Below, piece after piece: positions 50,545 to 63,914 of a stretch of 64,000 bases of DNA. The position numbers and the translations under genes are program-made. Position 1 is the stretch's first letter, and every line of letters begins with the position of its first letter. The DNA lies in contig OZ023262.1 in NCBI GenBank assembly GCA_964006375.1, positions 198,796,778 through 198,860,777 on the forward strand, written 5' to 3'. The notes under the pieces were generated by a model. It ran no database searches and had not been told where the DNA came from. It was given only the letters and a program-made list of their open reading frames with translations. Source of the DNA: Tillus elongatus. Its lineage: Eukaryota; Arthropoda; Insecta; Coleoptera; Cleridae.

Positions 50545-50938
50545 ATGTTCTTAATGAGGTGGAAAAATATTATACATACAAATAACTTCCATCAGATAAG
50601 ATTATATTCTATACATCGTGACTATGACATCCCTGAGCGATATAGAAATGCATTTTTCTTAGCGAATGCTGCATTTTTTGATGATGTAAGTTGGTATCTG
50701 CATAAAGCCTATGAAGTATGTTTTGGAACTTTGGTTGATAAACTAATAGACGAAGATGCCTCCCTAAGTGAAAAAGAAGCCAGGCTGAAAGTGGAAAATG
50801 TTATCAAGATTTATGATCAGTCAAACTATTTTATCGATGTCCGTTTTCCAGTAAAACGTGAAAATGGAAATTATGAATTGATTAGAGGCTTTAGAGCGCA
50901 CCATGGCCTATTCTCAGGATACTATCCCTGCTTAGGAG
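50545..50938 (+). CDS. Gdh-like: Gdh-B (divergent glutamate dehydrogenase paralog), first coding exon
   Basis: The start MFLMRWKNIIHTNNFHQIRL is basic and lacks acidic residues. It is followed by YS, as in mitochondrial presequences with an R-x-Y/S cleavage site. After 'DIPERYRNAFFLANAAFFDD' the alignment to animal GDH runs to 'FPVKRENGNYELIRGFRAHH'. In ordinary GDH the next residues are RTPCKGG, with a substrate-binding lysine. Here they are GYYPCLGG, with Leu in place of the Lys and a two-residue insertion. The exon ends at G 50938 before gtacat, phase 1. The frame running on to 51012 is intron read-through. Confidence 0.85.
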
Positions 50939-51214
50939 GTACATTTTTGACTTTTATTTATATACTAAGATTGTCGCTCTATTCCAAAACCTTATTAACA
51001 TTTAAGTTGTGAGAATTTTTTTACCATATAATATTTACTCTGTAGATAACAGAATAATTAATTATTTTTCTATTCCACCGTTTAAGCCAAAAAAAGGTTT
51101 AAAAACGTTTTGACCAAAATTTAAAAAATATCGCTATTTTCACACAAAAATAAAGCTAGTATTATTTAAGTTCCACTATGTCCCTGGTGCGTCCGGGGTT
51201 TTAATAGAATAGGT

Positions 51215-53565
51215 CCAAAGAAATTGCTTTCTGTCGTTGCTATAAGATATCAGTCACCGCCCCCCTTGGTCGCTCAGACCACGGCATGGTCACTGCTTCC
51301 TGCGCAATGCAACCAGAGGTCACACAGTCATCACACCCACGTATCGTTTGGCACTACAACTCCGCAAACTGGGACGAAATGCGGGATTACTTTTCCTCAT
51401 TTCCATGGGCGTCTGTCTGCTTCTCTCATCCTGACCCCTCTGATATCTCACAAAACGTCACCGAAATTATCCAAGCTGGCATGGAATTATTTATTCCACG
51501 TACACAGAAAACCTCTTCAGCCATTAAAAAGCCCTGGTTCTCTAAATCATGTGACAAGGCCAGACTTGAAAAGGTCAAAGCTCACAAAACGCTTCTACAC
51601 AATCCCAGTCAAGAAAACCGTCAAGCATTTAACGACGTAAGAAACCGCTATGTCCGCATTCTTTCTGAGGCAAAAAACTCGTTTAATAAACACACCAAAA
51701 AAGTCCTCTTAAGCTCCAACGGCGGCAAACCCTTCTGGACTCTTGCAAAATCTATTGGGAATAATTTCGGCAAGAGTACGTTCCCACTTCTTGTCTCAGG
51801 GGATGATATTATTTCTACCGCCCTGGGCAAGGCTGAACTTTTTGCTTCGTTGTTCGCCGGCAATTCTACTCTCCACCCACCTCCAAATGTTCAACCACCA
51901 ACAGTCCCCAAAGTCGCACATAAAATGACTGATATCATTTTCAAAACTAAAAAGGTACGAAAGATGCTCTCTTCTCTTAATACCAGGAAAGCCTCTGGCC
52001 TTGACGAGATCCCAGCAATTGTTCTCAAAAAATGCGCACCAGAACTTGCTCCTGTCCTGACTCGTCTGTTTCAGACATCTTACAATAAAGGCATATTTCC
52101 TAGTAACTGCAAAACTGCTCGAGTACAACCCATCCCCAAGAAAGGACCCAAAGCGCTTCCTAGCAACTACATGCCCATTTCTCTCCTTTCAGTCGTCTCT
52201 AAAAGGATGGAAAAGTATATAAACACCGATTACAAAAATTTCTTGAAAAACACAGTCTAATCCACGACAGGCAGTATGGATTCCGTCAGCGCAGATCGAC
52301 TGCCGACCTCCTTTCCTTTGTCACCCATTCTTGGAACAAGTCTATAGAACCACACGGTGAATCCCAGATTGTCGCTCTAGACACATACAAAGCATTCAAC
52401 CAGGTCTGGCACCCAGCGCTGCTTAATAAACTTCTGTCCTATGGCCTACCACCAAAACTCTGTACCTGGACAGCAAATTTCCTCTCCAACCGGAGCATTT
52501 CTGTTGTCGTGGGTGGCCATTCCTCTAAACTGTTTCCAATTAATGCAGGAGTTCCTCAAGGTTCAGCTTTAGCCCCTACTTTGTTTCTTCTCCACATCAA
52601 TGACCTCCTCTCTAGCACATCCAACCCAGTTCACAGTTACGCGGACGACAGTACCCTCCACTCAAATATACAATATTCTAAGCCTGTCTCTCGAGCCCAA
52701 TTAGATGAGGATCGCAGACTCATGGAGGGTTCTGTCTCCGTGGATCTCCAAAAAATATTAGACTGGGGAAGTAGAAATCTTGTACAACTCAACCCCACCA
52801 AATATCAGTCTTGCTTTCTTTCTCATTAGAGATACACCAGCCCTAGACCCATCACAATGAACAACCAAGTTATTCAAAGTAGTGAGTCCTTTTCTCTTGT
52901 TGGCATTTCTGTGGATCGGCATCTCAATTGGCACCAACATGTCACATCAATCGCAGAAGCGGCTGCTAAGAAATTAGGTTTTCTCTTCCGGCCGGCAAAT
53001 ACTTTTTGCCAGCTAATCTCTATACCTTATATACTTCACAAATAAGGCCAAACCTCGAATACTGTTCCCACATCTGGGGTGCAGCTGCCGCTTCTACACT
53101 CGCTATCCTGGACTCCATTCAAAAGAGAGCTATACGTCTCATCGGTGACCCTACCCTCACCCAAAGGCTGCCATCTCTTGCCCACCGACGTGCCGTTGGT
53201 GATCTGTTTCTCTTTTATAGATATCAATACGGGCACTGCTCAGAGGAGCTCTCTTCCATAGTTCCTCCACCAGCTGCCTCGAACAGATCTACCAAGGGAA
53301 CACAGCGAATGCACCCTTTTACTTTCCAGGTCACCAGACATAGAACATCTTGTTATGCCCGCTCCTTTGTCCCGAGGACTTCCAAGTTGTGGAATTCCTT
53401 GCCGGCACATGTTTTTCCTTCTCCTCCGAACCTCCAAACCTTCAAGTCCAGAATTAACAAGTTGCCTCTTTCCTCCTTGTCAACACCCACGGTACGATCG
53501 TATTTAGGCTGTAAGCCCTCGTGGTGTGTTGTTGAAATAATAATAAAAAGACGCGACTAACTGCA
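51215..53565 (+). mobile_element. 5'-truncated non-LTR retrotransposon (Jockey/CR1-like LINE)
   Basis: It begins inside an endonuclease C-terminus ('GRSDHGMV' encoded at about 51268-51290) and runs through reverse transcriptase to a C-terminal domain, ending near 'aataataataaaaa' (53538-53553), a likely simple-repeat tail. The clade is uncertain between Jockey and CR1 relatives. Confidence 0.85.
51286..53560 (+). pseudogene. LINE ORF2 (reverse transcriptase), frameshifted
   Basis: The frame 51286-52260 covers the linker and RT fingers ('TRKASGLDEIPAIVLKKCAP', 'NYMPISLLSVVSKRMEKYIN'). After a frame change near 52240 the palm follows, with 'IVALDTYKAFNQVWHPALLN', 'AGVPQGSALAPTLFLLHIND' and the catalytic YADD at about 52639-52650. 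A stop near 52830 and a frame change near 53010 separate the C-terminal domain ('RPNLEYCSHIWGAAA', 53006-53560). The second conserved Asp of motif A is Asn here. It encodes no full protein. Confidence 0.8.
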
Positions 53566-53569
53566 TCAG

Positions 53570-54460
53570 CTTATGCTTCTATTCAAAAAACTTTTCTTTT
53601 TATGTTCTTGAACTACATAACACTAGTCGCCACAAAACCTGCTTTTCTTTTCACCCCATTTTGGTTCGGGGATCTAAAAATAATAGGTACAAGAAATCTA
53701 CTGCCTGTCCTAAGCAGCGGCTGATTGGAGCAGCTGAAGCGGCTGTCCAACAAATTCTCCTTCCATGGTAAACACGCAATATTACCATACTACATGATTT
53801 CCTTTCCATCCCATAATCTTAAAAGATGGTGGAGACCTTCTCCCGGCCAATGGTAGTATCATCATGAAACGTTATAGATGCTGGTAATGTAGAATATGCG
53901 ACGGTCAGTATTTGATCTAAATGACGGAAACTGCTGTTTTCTTTAGCTGTCGTTGAATCAAGCAGCGGCTAGGTGGAAGTTCAGAAACTGGCAGCCCCGT
54001 CTTTTTTAATAGATGGTACAGCTTTGAAATAGTTCCACAGGCAGACCGCCAGTTATTACTGTGGCCCAAACCCATTGGTAGCGTTTTGGAGGCTGCCACA
54101 TCAGCCGACAAAACATGCCAAGGAACCGGTTCTGTCAACGCGGCTCGAAGGGTCCAAACCTGTGTTTTCGGAGGGCATTGCCGAGGCATCCATACTAGTA
54201 TGACTGGTCTCTGAAACGTGGTAGCGACCATCGTGATACTTTCTAAATGTTTTGCCGCCAGTCAGTGATCTGTTATAGGAACGTTCTTATCATGGAGCAA
54301 CCACAAAAATGGGAAATGACTGCAACGTTACGCCGTTGTATCCAGAACTTATACGGCTACGTTCCAAAACCGTAGCCTTCACCTAGCGACGACGTGACAA
54401 AACAGTAACAGTCACTATCACAGGACTTATCACTACGTCCTCTGTCTCACGCTTGGTTTC
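53570..54460. other. Unidentified GC-richer segment
   Basis: Distinctly less AT-rich than its surroundings. A minus-strand frame (53917-54231, 104 codons) is open but matches nothing I recognise. It may be part of an unknown repeat or a solo LTR. I cannot support either. Confidence 0.3.
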
Positions 54461-55450
54461 TTTGTTTTTAAAATCATTCAATACAATAATATGTCTCTCT
54501 TCAATTCTTATGTTCTAAAATCAATTTTATATGTTATTATAATTCTATAGATACTAGTGAGACTACAATTTAACATTAAAAATTAAGATTCTGATGCTTC
54601 ATACTTCGATATCTTGAGCGTTTAAATTTAAGCGGATGCATGCTTACTTTTAAAATCTAATGATTTGTGCATCTAGAAATTATGGGCGTTCGTTTTTAAT
54701 AAAAATTATATATCACATAATTTACGACACCACAACTTTACCTTCAAAGTGTTGTAAATGATATTGTAATTTACTTTTCTCTACATAAAATTAATCCTTG
54801 CGTAAAAATATATTAATGTTTAGATGTTTATCCTAACATCGGGGGTAATAAAGGCGTCGTGATTTCAATCTACAAAAATGGCGTCTTATCAAAATTAAAA
54901 CAAACACTTCAAGTACCATTCACTAAAATCTGGAACGTGAATGTAGTTACAACTTGTTTTTGGTGGCGAATACTGAAAAGGCAGACCTCTTACTAAAAGT
55001 CAGTCTCACTAAAAGCTACCAAGTTAATCTAGCGCTTAACATAGTATAGTTACTTTGCAGTAACAACTAGGTCGTAATCAAGCAAATGGGTGTTTGTACA
55101 CTACTGAACACTTGAGGCGTCACTCTCAAAAATGTTGCCCTTCTTAAATTTGATGTAACATTCGATTGCCGCGATCAAATTGAAATCTGTTAAAAGCTTT
55201 TGAAATCACGATGATTTCACTGTTAGCTCGTTGTTCTGAAACACATTAGGTAATTCGCATACATTTTATATAAGGTGTTAAATAAAACATTACAAATTTT
55301 CTATACCGTAAAGAAGCTCCCGTTTGAAAAACAAATTTTTATTCTTAAACTTTAACTTAAAACATATATGAGGACCCAAACTACAGGGTGGTGTTTCAGT
55401 TTTCCGTTTATCCTATTTATTTACCAGATGATTACAAAAAGAGTTTTTTC
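54460..55450. other. Intronic DNA, nothing recognised
   Basis: AT-rich with no credible frame. A family A copy begins at about 55455. Confidence 0.4.
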
Positions 55451-55454
55451 TGTT

Positions 55455-55592
55455 TTTGGGTTTGCCTTTTTAGTGATTTTTCTTTAAAAAATCCACTAAT
55501 AAGGACATCTCAACTTTTTAATTTTGATAAAAATTTCTTCAAATGAGCGCAAACTAGGACCCCCAAAACCCATATCCGGGGTTAGTTGCAGT

Positions 55593-55665
<73 letters not shown>

Positions 55666-56625
55666 TATCACACCGATAACTCAAAAAATAATAGGCCGAT
55701 TTTGGTCAAATTTGAGTACCTTCCTTTTGTAAGTGGCTTGGATAAGTTCGTTAGCCAGGAAAATCGACCCAGGTTTTCCCAGAAAATTTTGTATTTTCTT
55801 TCGGAAAAAAATTATATCTCCGGAAATAACAAAGCAAGGGCAACCAAATTTGGTACGAGTGTTTGCATTACAAACAGTGACCCGCTTACTTAGGTCTGTG
55901 AGTTAAAATACAAAAAAGTTATAGGCATTTAAAGAAAAAAAAAGGGTTTCCCTCAAAACGACAAACTTGTAACGTCAAAATTCGCAACATTTAGGCAAAG
56001 AATCTGAAACAAAAACGGATTATGTAAAGAAAACGTTGCAGGAAGAGTGTTCTGCAAACCCTTAAGTTTCAGCTTCAACCGCCATTGTACTAAAAATTTT
56101 TTTTACAAATTTTTCTAAAATGTTTACAGAAAATTCATTTAAAATAGACCCTTTCTCTGATGCTTTGACTGTAGGTTTAGTTAAATTGATGCCTTGGCTG
56201 TTGGTTTAGTTAAGTTTATGGTTTAACGGTCTATAATTTTGAGCTAATTTTCGTGGAAAAAATTCGTTTTTGAGGAGACCTCGACTTTTCAATTTTAAAA
56301 AGATTTCTTCAAATGACCGCGAACTAGGCGCCCTAGAATCCATATCCGGGTTTACTTTTAGTTTTTATCTGTTTGCATATATACAAGGTGACGCATTTAT
56401 ACGGTAAAGCTCAATATAATTGTTATTATAGAAGATACGAGAAAAAATTGTATACGTTAATTAGTCTGTCTCAAGCTGCATCTTATAAAAATATTTGGAC
56501 AATCACAGGCTGGTCCGTACATCTTTGCTGATCCCTGCAATTGTTTTTTCTTCGAACACCTCTATATTATTGCATTTTTGCACTTTTTTATCGAAACATT
56601 ATGCATATTTGTAAGAAAAGAGATT
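55455..56625 (+). repeat. Family A repeat, nearly full unit, TA array 55595-55663
   Basis: Colinear with 45125-46170 and 62440-63655: hairpin, GAACTAGG block, TA array, 'ggtatcacaccgataactca', middle with 'ttcagcttcaaccg', second block, then a 'caaggtgacgcatt' segment. Confidence 0.75.
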
Positions 56626-56633
56626 CGGGAGGT

Positions 56634-56935
56634 AGCAAGTGCGTTATGGTAGCTAATTTTCATTAAATACTTCAAATTTGTATAGCTCAATTTGCTACTA
56701 ACCTATAAGATTCGTTGACCAAGAAACCAGTATTTTCCGGGAACATTTTAAGTTTACTTTTGTACATTTTCACACAATAAAGTTATTTTGATGAAACATG
56801 GCACATTGTTTGTACTATATAAGTTATACTGGTAACCTAATTTGATGCCTGCTTTCTTTAAAAAAAACACATATTTGCTATTAAAAACTTTTTAAATGAA
56901 AATTCACTACTATAACGCACTTGCTGCGTCCAGAC
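56634..56935 (-). repeat. Hairpin-ended MITE, ~300 bp
   Basis: It is bounded by inverted ends built on GCAAGTGCGTTATGGTAG (left) and 'ataacgcacttgctgcgtcc' (right). The interior matches 57687-58007 in reverse. A TA array (56956-57041) follows. Confidence 0.7.
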
Positions 56936-56951
56936 TTTTTTTTAATTCAAC

Positions 56952-57043
<92 letters not shown>

Positions 57044-57362
57044 CTTATTTATTTATTTACTTATCATAAATCGTACAATATGTCTACACAATATGCCTGA
57101 GGCTTGTGCTGTATATTAACATAATTTAATAAAATTCCACCAAAAACTGCTTTAAAACTTCATCCAAATGTAACATACTTCTAATTTTGACATACGAAAT
57201 TTGTTTGGCTTCTACTTGTTCCTTCTAGTGAACCAGCCTTTGCCTTCACTCTTCATTGATTTATTGATTTTAATCCTTTCCCAATACCTTCAAAACTAAA
57301 ATTCTTTGTTATAGCCGATATTTTCATCCAAATTGTTAATTTTGAATTTAACTAAATATGAC

Positions 57363-57397
<35 letters not shown>

Positions 57398-57416
57398 GGG
57401 GTGAATTACGTACGAA

Positions 57417-57696
57417 TTGCTGCATCCAGACTTTTTACTCGTTAACCGATTTTCGCCATGGAGGGCACATATTGAAACCAAAGCTTCAGGCAAGAACGTT
57501 CAGTTAACAGAATCGATTCTGCTGTCGAAACGAAATTTTTAAAACGATTAGGATTTGGATCACTTTGTTGCTGCGCTGTATATTGATTGTTTATTCTGCG
57601 TCAATTCTGTCAAGTGAACGTTCTTTTCTGAAGCTTTGGTTTCAACATGAGCCTCCGGTACGAAAATCGGTTGACAAGTAAAAACTCGGGACGCAG
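57417..57696. repeat. Small palindromic MITE
   Basis: The inverted halves 57421-57520 and 57605-57696 share 'accgattttcg', 'ttgaaaccaaagctt' and 'gaacgtt'. No coding sequence. Confidence 0.65.
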
Positions 57697-58007
57697 CAAG
57701 TGCGTTATGGTAGTGAATTTTCTTAAATATGTTTTTATTGCAAATATGTCTGTTTTCTTTTTATTTAAGAAAGCAGGCATCAATTTTGGTTACCAGTATA
57801 ACCTATATAGTAAAAAAAATGTGCCATGTTTCATAAAAATAACTTTATTGTGTGAAAATGTACCAAAATTTCCAAAAGTAAACTTAAAGTGTTCCCACAA
57901 AAACTCGTTTCTTGGTCAACCTTATAGGTTAATAGCAAATTGGGCTATTCAAATATGAAGCATTTGATCAAAATTCGCTACCATAACGCACTTGCTGCAT
58001 CCAGAAT
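57687..58007 (+). repeat. Hairpin-ended MITE, ~320 bp, complete
   Basis: The left end GGGACGCAGCAAGTGCGTTA and the right end 'taacgcacttgctgcatcc' are inverse matches of about 35 bp. Its distal part is tandemly duplicated, with 'aatgtgccatgtttcataaa' at 57819 and 58099 (280-bp period). The duplicate ends near 58365. Confidence 0.75.
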
Positions 58008-58299
58008 TTCTTTTCTTACAAACATGCATTATATTTTGATGGAAAATGCAAAAATGCAATAACATAAGGTGTTTGATTAAAAATATATAGTAAAAACAAT
58101 GTGCCATGTTTCATAAAAATAACTTTATTGTGTGAAAATGTACAAAAATGTCCAAAAGTAAACTTAAAGTGTTCCCACAAAAACTCGTTTCTTGGTCAAC
58201 CTTATAGGTTAATAGCAAATTGGGCTATTCAAATATGATGCATTTGATCAACATTCGCTACCATAACGCACTTGCTGCATCCAGAATTTCTTTTCTTAC

Positions 58300-59330
<1,031 letters not shown>

Positions 59331-59388
59331 AAACCTTCTTTTAGCGAATTTTTCGTAAAACGAATAATTAACTAATGAGAGGATCTGT

Positions 59389-59458
<70 letters not shown>

Positions 59459-59951
59459 GGAAAGTAGGGTAAAACGGCCCCCCCGGGTAAAATGATCCCC
59501 TCATATTTTTCCCATAGCATGCGTAAAACCACTGTTTAGCTTGAATCATTACATTCAGTACTACTATCGCCATCTATGTATGAATTGGTGAAGATGTGCG
59601 AAGCGTATCTCGGCTAGTATAACATAACCAATAAAAACTCAGGTGGTGTTGTTAATTTCGTGCGGACCAAAGTTGTGTTTGTAGGCGTATTCACTGAGGT
59701 AAGTAAAACATCTTTGTATGATGTTTAAAAGGTATATTTTCCTGCACATTTCTTTTCTGTCGCCATTGCCCTAAATATGAGGATTCACTAATTATGTATT
59801 TTTTATGCATTTGGTTACTCTTTGGGTAAAATGGTCCCTTTACATTGAGGCAAAATGGCCCCAGGGACCATTTTACCCTCGCATGGTCGCCTAAAAAAAT
59901 GCATAGCAATTTTTTCCAACAATCGAATATATCTTTATCTCTTCAGAAATA

Positions 59952-60119
59952 ATGGTTAGAAATTACGTTCGGAAGACCTCTAGACAAAAATGGGACTCAA
60001 ATTCAATGCGACATGCCTTACAAGAAATTTCTAATGGCATGCCTTTTAAAACAGCCGCTAGGACCTATAATCTGCCCTTGAGTACTTTAAAGAGAAGGGC
60101 CAAAAATCAGAATAAATTG
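59952..60119 (+). CDS. Pogo transposase exon 1 (psq helix-turn-helix)
   Basis: ATG at 59952 opens 56 codons, MVRNYVRKTSRQKWDSNSMR and on, with 'EISNGMPFKTAARTYNLPLS' forming the pipsqueak-like DNA-binding helices that recognise element ends. After codon 56 (Leu) comes gtaagt at 60120. The frame read past this point loses similarity, which supports splicing there. Confidence 0.8.
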
Positions 60120-60214
60120 GTAAGTATTTTCAAACTAGACGTTTATATTCTTTCGATTCTGCAGATGTATTTTAGGGGAAAGAAGGCAGTTATTCGTCAT
60201 TATTTTTTTTTCAG

Positions 60215-62067
60215 GCAAAAGGTTTTACGAAAATTCTTGGAAGGTTCACTACAACATTGCCGAAGGAATTGGAGACGTACTTAAAGCAATATGTTTTAGA
60301 GATGGAAGACCGTCTGTTCGGTCTGACAAAAAAAAAATTTGTCAAATGGCCTACGAGCTTGCGGAGAGGAATGGTATTAGCCACAGGTTTTCTAGAGAGA
60401 AAAAGGCAGCTGGAACGGGTTGGTTTAGAGATTTTCTGAAGAGAAATCCAGAGATTTCGTTTAGAACTCCGGAGGCCACCTCCGCTGCCAGAGCCAGAGG
60501 CTTTAATAAAGAAGTAGTGGCAAAGTATTTTTCTCTTTTGGAAGAAATAACAAGTAAAAATAACATCACACCGATGACAATGTACAATATGGATGAGTCG
60601 GGTATCCAGACAGTCCCCAGTAAGCTGCCCAAAATTTTAGCACATAAAGGGCGAAAGCAGGTTGGTTTCCTAACAAGTGCTGAAAGGGGACAAAATGTGA
60701 GCGTTGTTCTATGTGTAAATGCTGCTGGTCATTTCATTCCGCCAGCAATCATATTCCCTCGCAAAAGACGAAATGAGTTATTATTCCAAGGTGTTCCTTA
60801 TGGAACGCTTTGTCTTTACAACGAATCTGGCTACATGAAATCTGAAACCTTTGTTCAATTCTTGCAGCATTTTAAACAACACACCCAGTGTTCCATTGAA
60901 AATAAGGTCCTCTTGTTGCTAGACGGGCATTCAAGCCACAAGTCCATCCAAGCTATAGAATATTGTAGGGAAAATGGCATTATACTGCTGTCGTTTCCTC
61001 CACATTGCACTCATGAGATGCAACCATTAGATGTGGCTGTATTTTCACCTCTAATGGCATATTTTAATGAAGAGGTTATTTTATGGCTTAAAGCAAACCC
61101 AGGAAAAGTGGTAACAATGTATAACATTGGTGGTTTGTTTGGAAAAGCATATAGAAGAACTGCCACACTTAATAACGGTCTCAGTGGATTCGAGAAAACA
61201 GGCATCTGCCCCTTTAATCCGAATATATTCCCAGATTGGAAATTTAAACCATCCTACACAACTGATCGTCCTCTAGTGGAAAATGAAACCGACGCGGACG
61301 CTCCTATTTGTCACCAAGAACAAACTCCTCAGAAAACTCCTACTCAAAATACCCCTCCTCAAAAAACACCCCCTTCTTCGCCACCAAGATCATCTGTAAT
61401 AACTTTTCCCATAAGAAAGAGGAAAATTCGTGATGAATCATCAGACGAGTCAGATGAATGGGAGGCAAGTGGACGATCTTCAGATGAAGTCAGCCTTTTT
61501 ACAGATAGTGCAGATGATTTATCAGAAAATGAAACTTTAGACGCTGCAGTTCCAAAGATAAAAGTTGCCGTTTCAAAGCCAGTTGATGTTATAATAAGTC
61601 CTGAAGTTGGAACCTCAAATCCAAACCCTAACGTTAACGCTATAGAACTGGAAGCTGGTGCTGCGAACAATGAAGATAAAGATGACACTTTTGTAACTCC
61701 ATTTGATTTATACCCCCTACCTCTGGCACCTCCTCAGACTAGGAGTTCAAGACCCTCCCAAGGAGCAACTGTTTTTACTTCCACACCAAACTATTTGGTT
61801 GCAAAAGAAAAATCAAAAACCGCTAGGCCAACTTCACAAACAGCTAGGAAAGCTGTGAGCAGAAAGGTGTTTGGAAAAAATAAAGAAAATAAAGGGAGAA
61901 GAGTTAAGGAAGACGACGTCGCCTGTATATTTTGTTCCGAGTTTTTCAGTGAGTCACGGGCCAAAGAGGTCTGGGTTTCTTGCAATTTGTGTAAAAAATG
62001 GTGTCATTCATTATGCGCAGGTGTTGCAAGAAAGCAAAAAATGTACATTTGCGATTTTTGCAAATAA
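60215..62067 (+). CDS. Pogo transposase exon 2 (HTH, DDE_1, PHD finger), one homopolymer frameshift
   Basis: It follows a 95-bp intron ending in ttttttttcag, phase 0. The text runs AKGFTKILGRFTTTLPKELE in one frame to about 60327, then switches frame in a run of ten A (60328-60337). From there it is open for some 575 codons to 62067. The CENP-B-type second HTH ('AAGTGWFRDFLKRNPEISFR') is followed by the DDE nuclease with Asp in 'YNMDESGIQ' (about 60595), Asp in 'LLLLDGHSSHKS' (about 60920) and Asp in 'EMQPLDVAVFSP' (about 61030). The last two are 35 residues apart. A Ser/Pro-rich linker leads to a C-terminal PHD finger (Cys4-His-Cys3, about 61920-62065). The single frameshift may be a sequencing error or a recent mutation. 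Confidence 0.85.
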
Positions 62068-62344
62068 AAGTGTTTTTATAACTTTTATGTGAAAAAAAAT
62101 GTGGGGGTCATTTTACCTCATGAAGGGGGCCATTTTAGCTCCACCAGGGTGTAAAATGGTTCCTTTGGGTCTTTTTTAAAGAATATCTATTTTTTTTTTC
62201 TTTTTATTATTAGATGTTATTTTTTCAAAGAAATGTATTCTGTTATGTCTCTTTCATTGTATGAATAAATCATAATCAAATATTCCGTTTTTTTGTATTT
62301 TTTTGCCCAACAAATTGGTAAAGGGGCCATTTTGCCCCACTTTC

Positions 62345-62434
<90 letters not shown>

Positions 62435-62439
62435 GTATG

Positions 62440-63660
62440 TATATATGTATCACACCGATAACTCAAAACATAATGGGCCGATTTTAATGAAATTTGATGC
62501 GTACCTTCCTTTTGTAAGTGGCTTAGATAAGTTCGTTAGCCAGGAAAATGGGACCAGATTTTCCGGGAAAATTTTGGGTTTTCCTTCGGAAAATTTTCGT
62601 ATATCCGAAAATAACAGAGCTATGACAACCAAATTTGGCATATACGTTTCTACTGTCCAACTTACCCTACATACTAAATTCAGATCCCTTAGTTGAAAGG
62701 AAAAAAAGATATAGGCATTTTTAACGGTTAAGTTTTCTTGACGCAAAAACGTCAAGAAGTATGAGAAAAAATATTTTGAAAATTTGATAATTTTTCTTCT
62801 TCAAACGTCAAAGTCGCGATCTGAAACGTCAAAATTTACAATTTCCAGGCAACGAATTTGGAACAAATACGAATTATGTAGACGATATATCGTAAGAAGT
62901 GTGTTTTACAAAGCCTTAACATTCAGCTTCAACCATCATTGTCCTTCATTTTACTAAAACATTTTCAGAAAATACATTTCAAATAGACCCTCTTTCTGAT
63001 GTTTCGACAGTAGTTTCAGCTATAGGGTTTATGGTTTAATAGTCTATGTTTTAGGAAATTTTCGTCGAAAAAATTCGTTATTGAGAAGACCGCGACCTAT
63101 GAATTTTAAAAGGATTTTTTCAAATGAGCGCGAACTAGAACCCCAAAAACCCATATACGGGGTCAGTTTCAGTTTTGTCTGTTTACACATATACAGGGTG
63201 ACGCTTTTCTACGGCAACGCTCAATATATCCGTTATTATACAAGATATGACAAAAAAGAATATACGTTAATTATAGGGTATCTCGAGCTGCATCTTATAA
63301 ACTTATTTTGACAATCACAGGGTGGCCCATAAGTCGTTGATGATACACACTTTCTTTTTTTAATAGAACACCACCTTATTTTATTGCATTTATGTGTTTT
63401 TCAGCGAATTATAATGCATGTTTTTATGAAAAAAATTAATATCGTTCATCGTTTTTGAGTTATTTCAATTGTTTGCATCCTTTCACATTTTTTGCACATA
63501 TTTCAAACACATACCACAGATTGTGAAACGGCGTTTTTATCAATGGACAGCGGAGGCCCATGGAAATGACGCATTCAGAGAGCTTTTTGTTTGTATTACT
63601 CGTCGAAAAAATCTAGCTTCCGTATACGGGCACGCTCAAATTACCATAGCGCCCTTGTTG
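62440..63660 (+). repeat. Family A repeat, nearly full unit
   Basis: From 'tgtatcacaccgataactca' next to the TA array, through 'cattgtccttcattttacta', 'gcgcgaactagaacccc' and 'cagggtgacgcttttc', to 'ggtggcccataagtcgttga' and 'gcggaggcccatggaaatga'. It ends about 40 bp before the Gdh-B exon 2 acceptor. Confidence 0.75.
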
Positions 63661-63713
63661 CGTCCAGAGTTTTTTAGATAAGCATATTAATTTCCTTAAT
63701 TTTCTATTTTAAG

Positions 63714-63914
63714 GCTTGCGCATTGTTGACAACGTAACAAGAGATCAAATCAAGGCTTTAGCGGCACAATCTACATACAAACACGCGTGTATGGGTATAT
63801 GCCTCTCAGGTGCACATGGTGGTATTAAAATTTCTCCATCTGAATATAGCGAGCAAGAAAAGCAGAATATAATTGAACAATATGCAACACAATTATACAA
63901 AAAAGGATTTTGTG
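63714..63914 (+). CDS. Gdh-like: Gdh-B, second coding exon
   Basis: The acceptor tattttaag precedes it and gtaagt follows at 63915, phase 1 at both ends. Joined to exon 1 it gives GGLRIVDNVTRDQIKALAAQ, 'STYKHACMGICLSG' and 'AHGGIKISPSEYSEQEKQ'. In GDH this is where the signature GGAKAGIKI lies, whose Lys is the catalytic residue. Here the position is His (GAHGGIKI). The earlier Lys of 'TYKH' and the Arg of 'GGLR' are kept. The remaining exons lie beyond the window. Active GDH chemistry is unlikely unless another residue substitutes. Confidence 0.85.

Larger units (their letters stand above)
59456..62347 (+). mobile_element. Pogo-superfamily transposon encoding a PHD-finger transposase
   Basis: The terminal inverted repeats GGGGAAAGTAGGGTAAAACG (59457) and the inverse of GGGGAAAGTGGGGCAAAATG (ending 62347) match at 22 of 25 positions. 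Both sides are TA array (59392-59455 and 62348-62422), fitting TA target choice. Multiple subterminal motifs of the form GGTAAAATGGTCCC/GGGACCATTTTACC lie at 59485, 59825-59880, 62105-62120 and 62130-62165. The transposase is almost intact, making this the youngest-looking DNA element here. Confidence 0.9.

Noticed and set aside
50939..51012. Gdh-B first exon extending to 51012
   Set aside because: GDH similarity stops at 50938, where a GT donor follows, and the next exon resumes the alignment at 63714 in the same phase.
59392..59455. TA arrays as TATA promoters
   Set aside because: Long pure arrays occur at many TE positions without an associated gene start.
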